64,000 bases of DNA from JACVRW01 sp963734365 (lineage in GTDB: Bacteria; Actinomycetota; Thermoleophilia; Solirubrobacterales; Thermoleophilaceae): positions 1 through 64,000 of the forward strand of contig CAVTGV010000008.1 of NCBI GenBank assembly GCA_963734365.1. The letters are read 5' to 3'. How positions within the stretch are numbered: position 1 is the first letter of the stretch; the number at the start of each line of letters is the position of its first letter. Below the pieces are notes generated by a model. That model searched no databases. It saw only the letters and a list, made by a program, of their open reading frames with translations, and had not been told where the DNA came from. This document shows, piece by piece, positions 63,215 through 64,000 of this stretch. The position numbers and the translations under genes were made by a program.

Positions 63215-63280
63215 GGGAAATTTCGTAGCGAATGCCACGTAGAGGTCGGAACTTTGGCCGACCGGCCAGAGTCCGCCCGG

Positions 63281-64000
63281 CTAGCGGGGGTCCTCGAGCG
63301 CGAGAATCACCGCCGCGAAGTCCTCATCGCCGTGGCCCAGCTCCGACGCGCGAGCGTAGATGCCCTCCACCACGCGGCCCAGCCGCAGCTCCACGCCGAG
63401 CGCCTCGGCCTCGGCCAGGCAGTGCCGGATGTCCTTCAGCATGTGGTCGAGCTTGAACAGGGGGTCGAAGTCGTGTTCGAGCATCGGCGGGCCCTTGAGG
63501 CCGAGGACGGTGGAGTTGCCGGCACTCCCCGAAGCGACCTCCAGGAAGGCGTCGGGGTCGATGCCCGCCTTGCGCACGGCGATCACGGCCTCTCCCAGTG
63601 CGACCGCATGCACGGCGCCCATCGTGTTGGTGAGGAGCTTGGCCAGCTGGGCGTGCCCGGCGGGCCCCACGTGGACGATCCGCTCGCCCATCGCCTCGAA
63701 CAGTGGCCGCGCGCGCTCGAAGGTCTCCGTCTCGCCGCCGACCATGATCGTGAGCGTGCCGTCCTCGGCCTTCGGCCGTGAGCCCGACACCGGCGCCTCG
63801 AGGAAGTCGACGCCGCTCTCGGCCAGCCGCACGCCGATCGCGCGCGACGCCGACGGGGCGATCGTCGACATGTCGATCGCGAGCGTGCCCTCGGCCAGCG
63901 ACCCCACGGCGCCCTCGTCCCCGAACAGCACGGACTCCACCTCGGGCGAGTCCGTGACCATCGTGATCACCGCGTCGGCGCCCTCGGCGGCGGCCGCCGG
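63281..64000 (-). CDS. NAD(P)-dependent beta-hydroxyacid dehydrogenase (3-hydroxyisobutyrate type), partial
   Basis: About 239 residues of the C-terminal two-thirds; the N-terminal dinucleotide fold runs off the right edge (AEGADAVITMVTDSPEVESV at the edge). Family motifs are DMSTIAPSASRAIG, DFLEAPVSGSRPKAEDGTLTIMVGG (substrate loop), HVGPAGHAQLAKLLTNTM with the catalytic Lys, and the helical C-terminal domain. It oxidises 3-hydroxyisobutyrate or a similar beta-hydroxy acid, linking to valine or other branched-chain breakdown. The stop at 63281 is followed by a 161-nt gap that holds the DUF1802 promoter. Confidence 0.9.
   Translation of the reverse strand, partial: PAAAAEGADAVITMVTDSPEVESVLFGDEGAVGSLAEGTLAIDMSTIAPSASRAIGVRLAESGVDFLEAPVSGSRPKAEDGTLTIMVGGETETFERARPLFEAMGERIVHVGPAGHAQLAKLLTNTMGAVHAVALGEAVIAVRKAGIDPDAFLEVASGSAGNSTVLGLKGPPMLEHDFDPLFKLDHMLKDIRHCLAEAEALGVELRLGRVVEGIYARASELGHGDEDFAAVILALEDPR

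Noticed and set aside
1..64000. tRNA, rRNA, CRISPR arrays, prophage or intact IS elements
   Set aside because: I saw no acceptor-stem/T-loop patterns, no regularly spaced repeats, no transposase, integrase or phage structural motifs in any translated frame I read.

Overview
The window is very GC-rich (coding GC roughly 70%), densely packed, and reads as chromosome of a Gram-positive actinobacterium. The mix of genes (wax-ester synthase/DGAT, CysO/CysM/Mec-type cysteine synthesis, SufBCDSU with an Rrf2 regulator, tandem acyl-CoA dehydrogenases, small lysine-rich secreted proteins, anti-sigma proteins with propeller domains) and the codon use suggest the Thermoleophilia/Solirubrobacterales. This placement is an inference from gene content only. 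I see no rRNA, tRNA, CRISPR array, prophage or intact insertion sequence.

Layout. 1-6.5 kb: VOC protein fragment, ECF sigma with SnoaL tail, EmrB-type MFS exporter, SNF2 helicase, metallophosphoesterase. 6.7-14 kb: a small zinc-finger-like protein and a translationally coupled AddB/AddA-like helicase-nuclease pair. 14-20.5 kb: staphylococcal-type nuclease, alpha/beta hydrolase, three overlapping minor-prepilin-like genes and a split-barrel flavoprotein. 20.7-25 kb: TetR, a three-gene FxsA/hypothetical/HAD operon, a SufT-like MIP18 protein and a lipoate-ligase-family protein. 25-31 kb: two hydrolases, WS/DGAT, M28 peptidase, IspH and a thioredoxin-fold protein lacking its cysteines. 31-35 kb: two paralogous secreted proteins followed by strong hairpins, a lipase relic, nitronate monooxygenase and a nitrilase homologue. 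35-42.5 kb: Fe-S assembly (rrf2-sufC-sufD-sufS-sufU, with sufB set apart downstream). 42.5-46.5 kb: nucleotidyltransferase, Sco1, a frameshifted AbiEi/DUF559 gene and a NarL-type two-component system. 46.6-54.5 kb: a dispersed sulfur-carrier cysteine pathway (MoeZ-like, CysO-like, CysM-like, Mec-like) interleaved with cupin, isochorismatase, M1 peptidase, TatA and two Tat-type ferritin-like genes, one frameshifted. 54.5-64 kb: two acyl-CoA dehydrogenases, a gluzincin-like protein, a YcaQ-like glycosylase, an ECF sigma with a membrane propeller partner, an NmrA-like reductase with a clear promoter-operator, and a partial beta-hydroxyacid dehydrogenase.

How it fits together. Sulfur and Fe-S chemistry dominate. 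SufS/SufU mobilise sulfur, SufBCD and a SufT-like protein build clusters, and a cysteine-bearing Rrf2 protein heads the operon. The MoeZ/CysO/CysM/Mec set makes cysteine from a protein thiocarboxylate. The moeZ-like and cysM-like genes share a nearly identical dyad over their -10 regions, and the CysO-like carrier ends Gly-Gly-Ala, so its tail must be trimmed before activation.

Two genome-scale signals stand out. First, many genes have a TANNNT hexamer (commonly TAGGCT, TAGCCT or TAGGGT) 6-10 nt before the start codon and no Shine-Dalgarno, pointing to widespread leaderless transcription; this was used to choose several starts. Second, there are non-coding inverted-repeat elements: TA-flanked elements sitting on such -10 hexamers, and a two-copy hairpin whose outer stem covaries.
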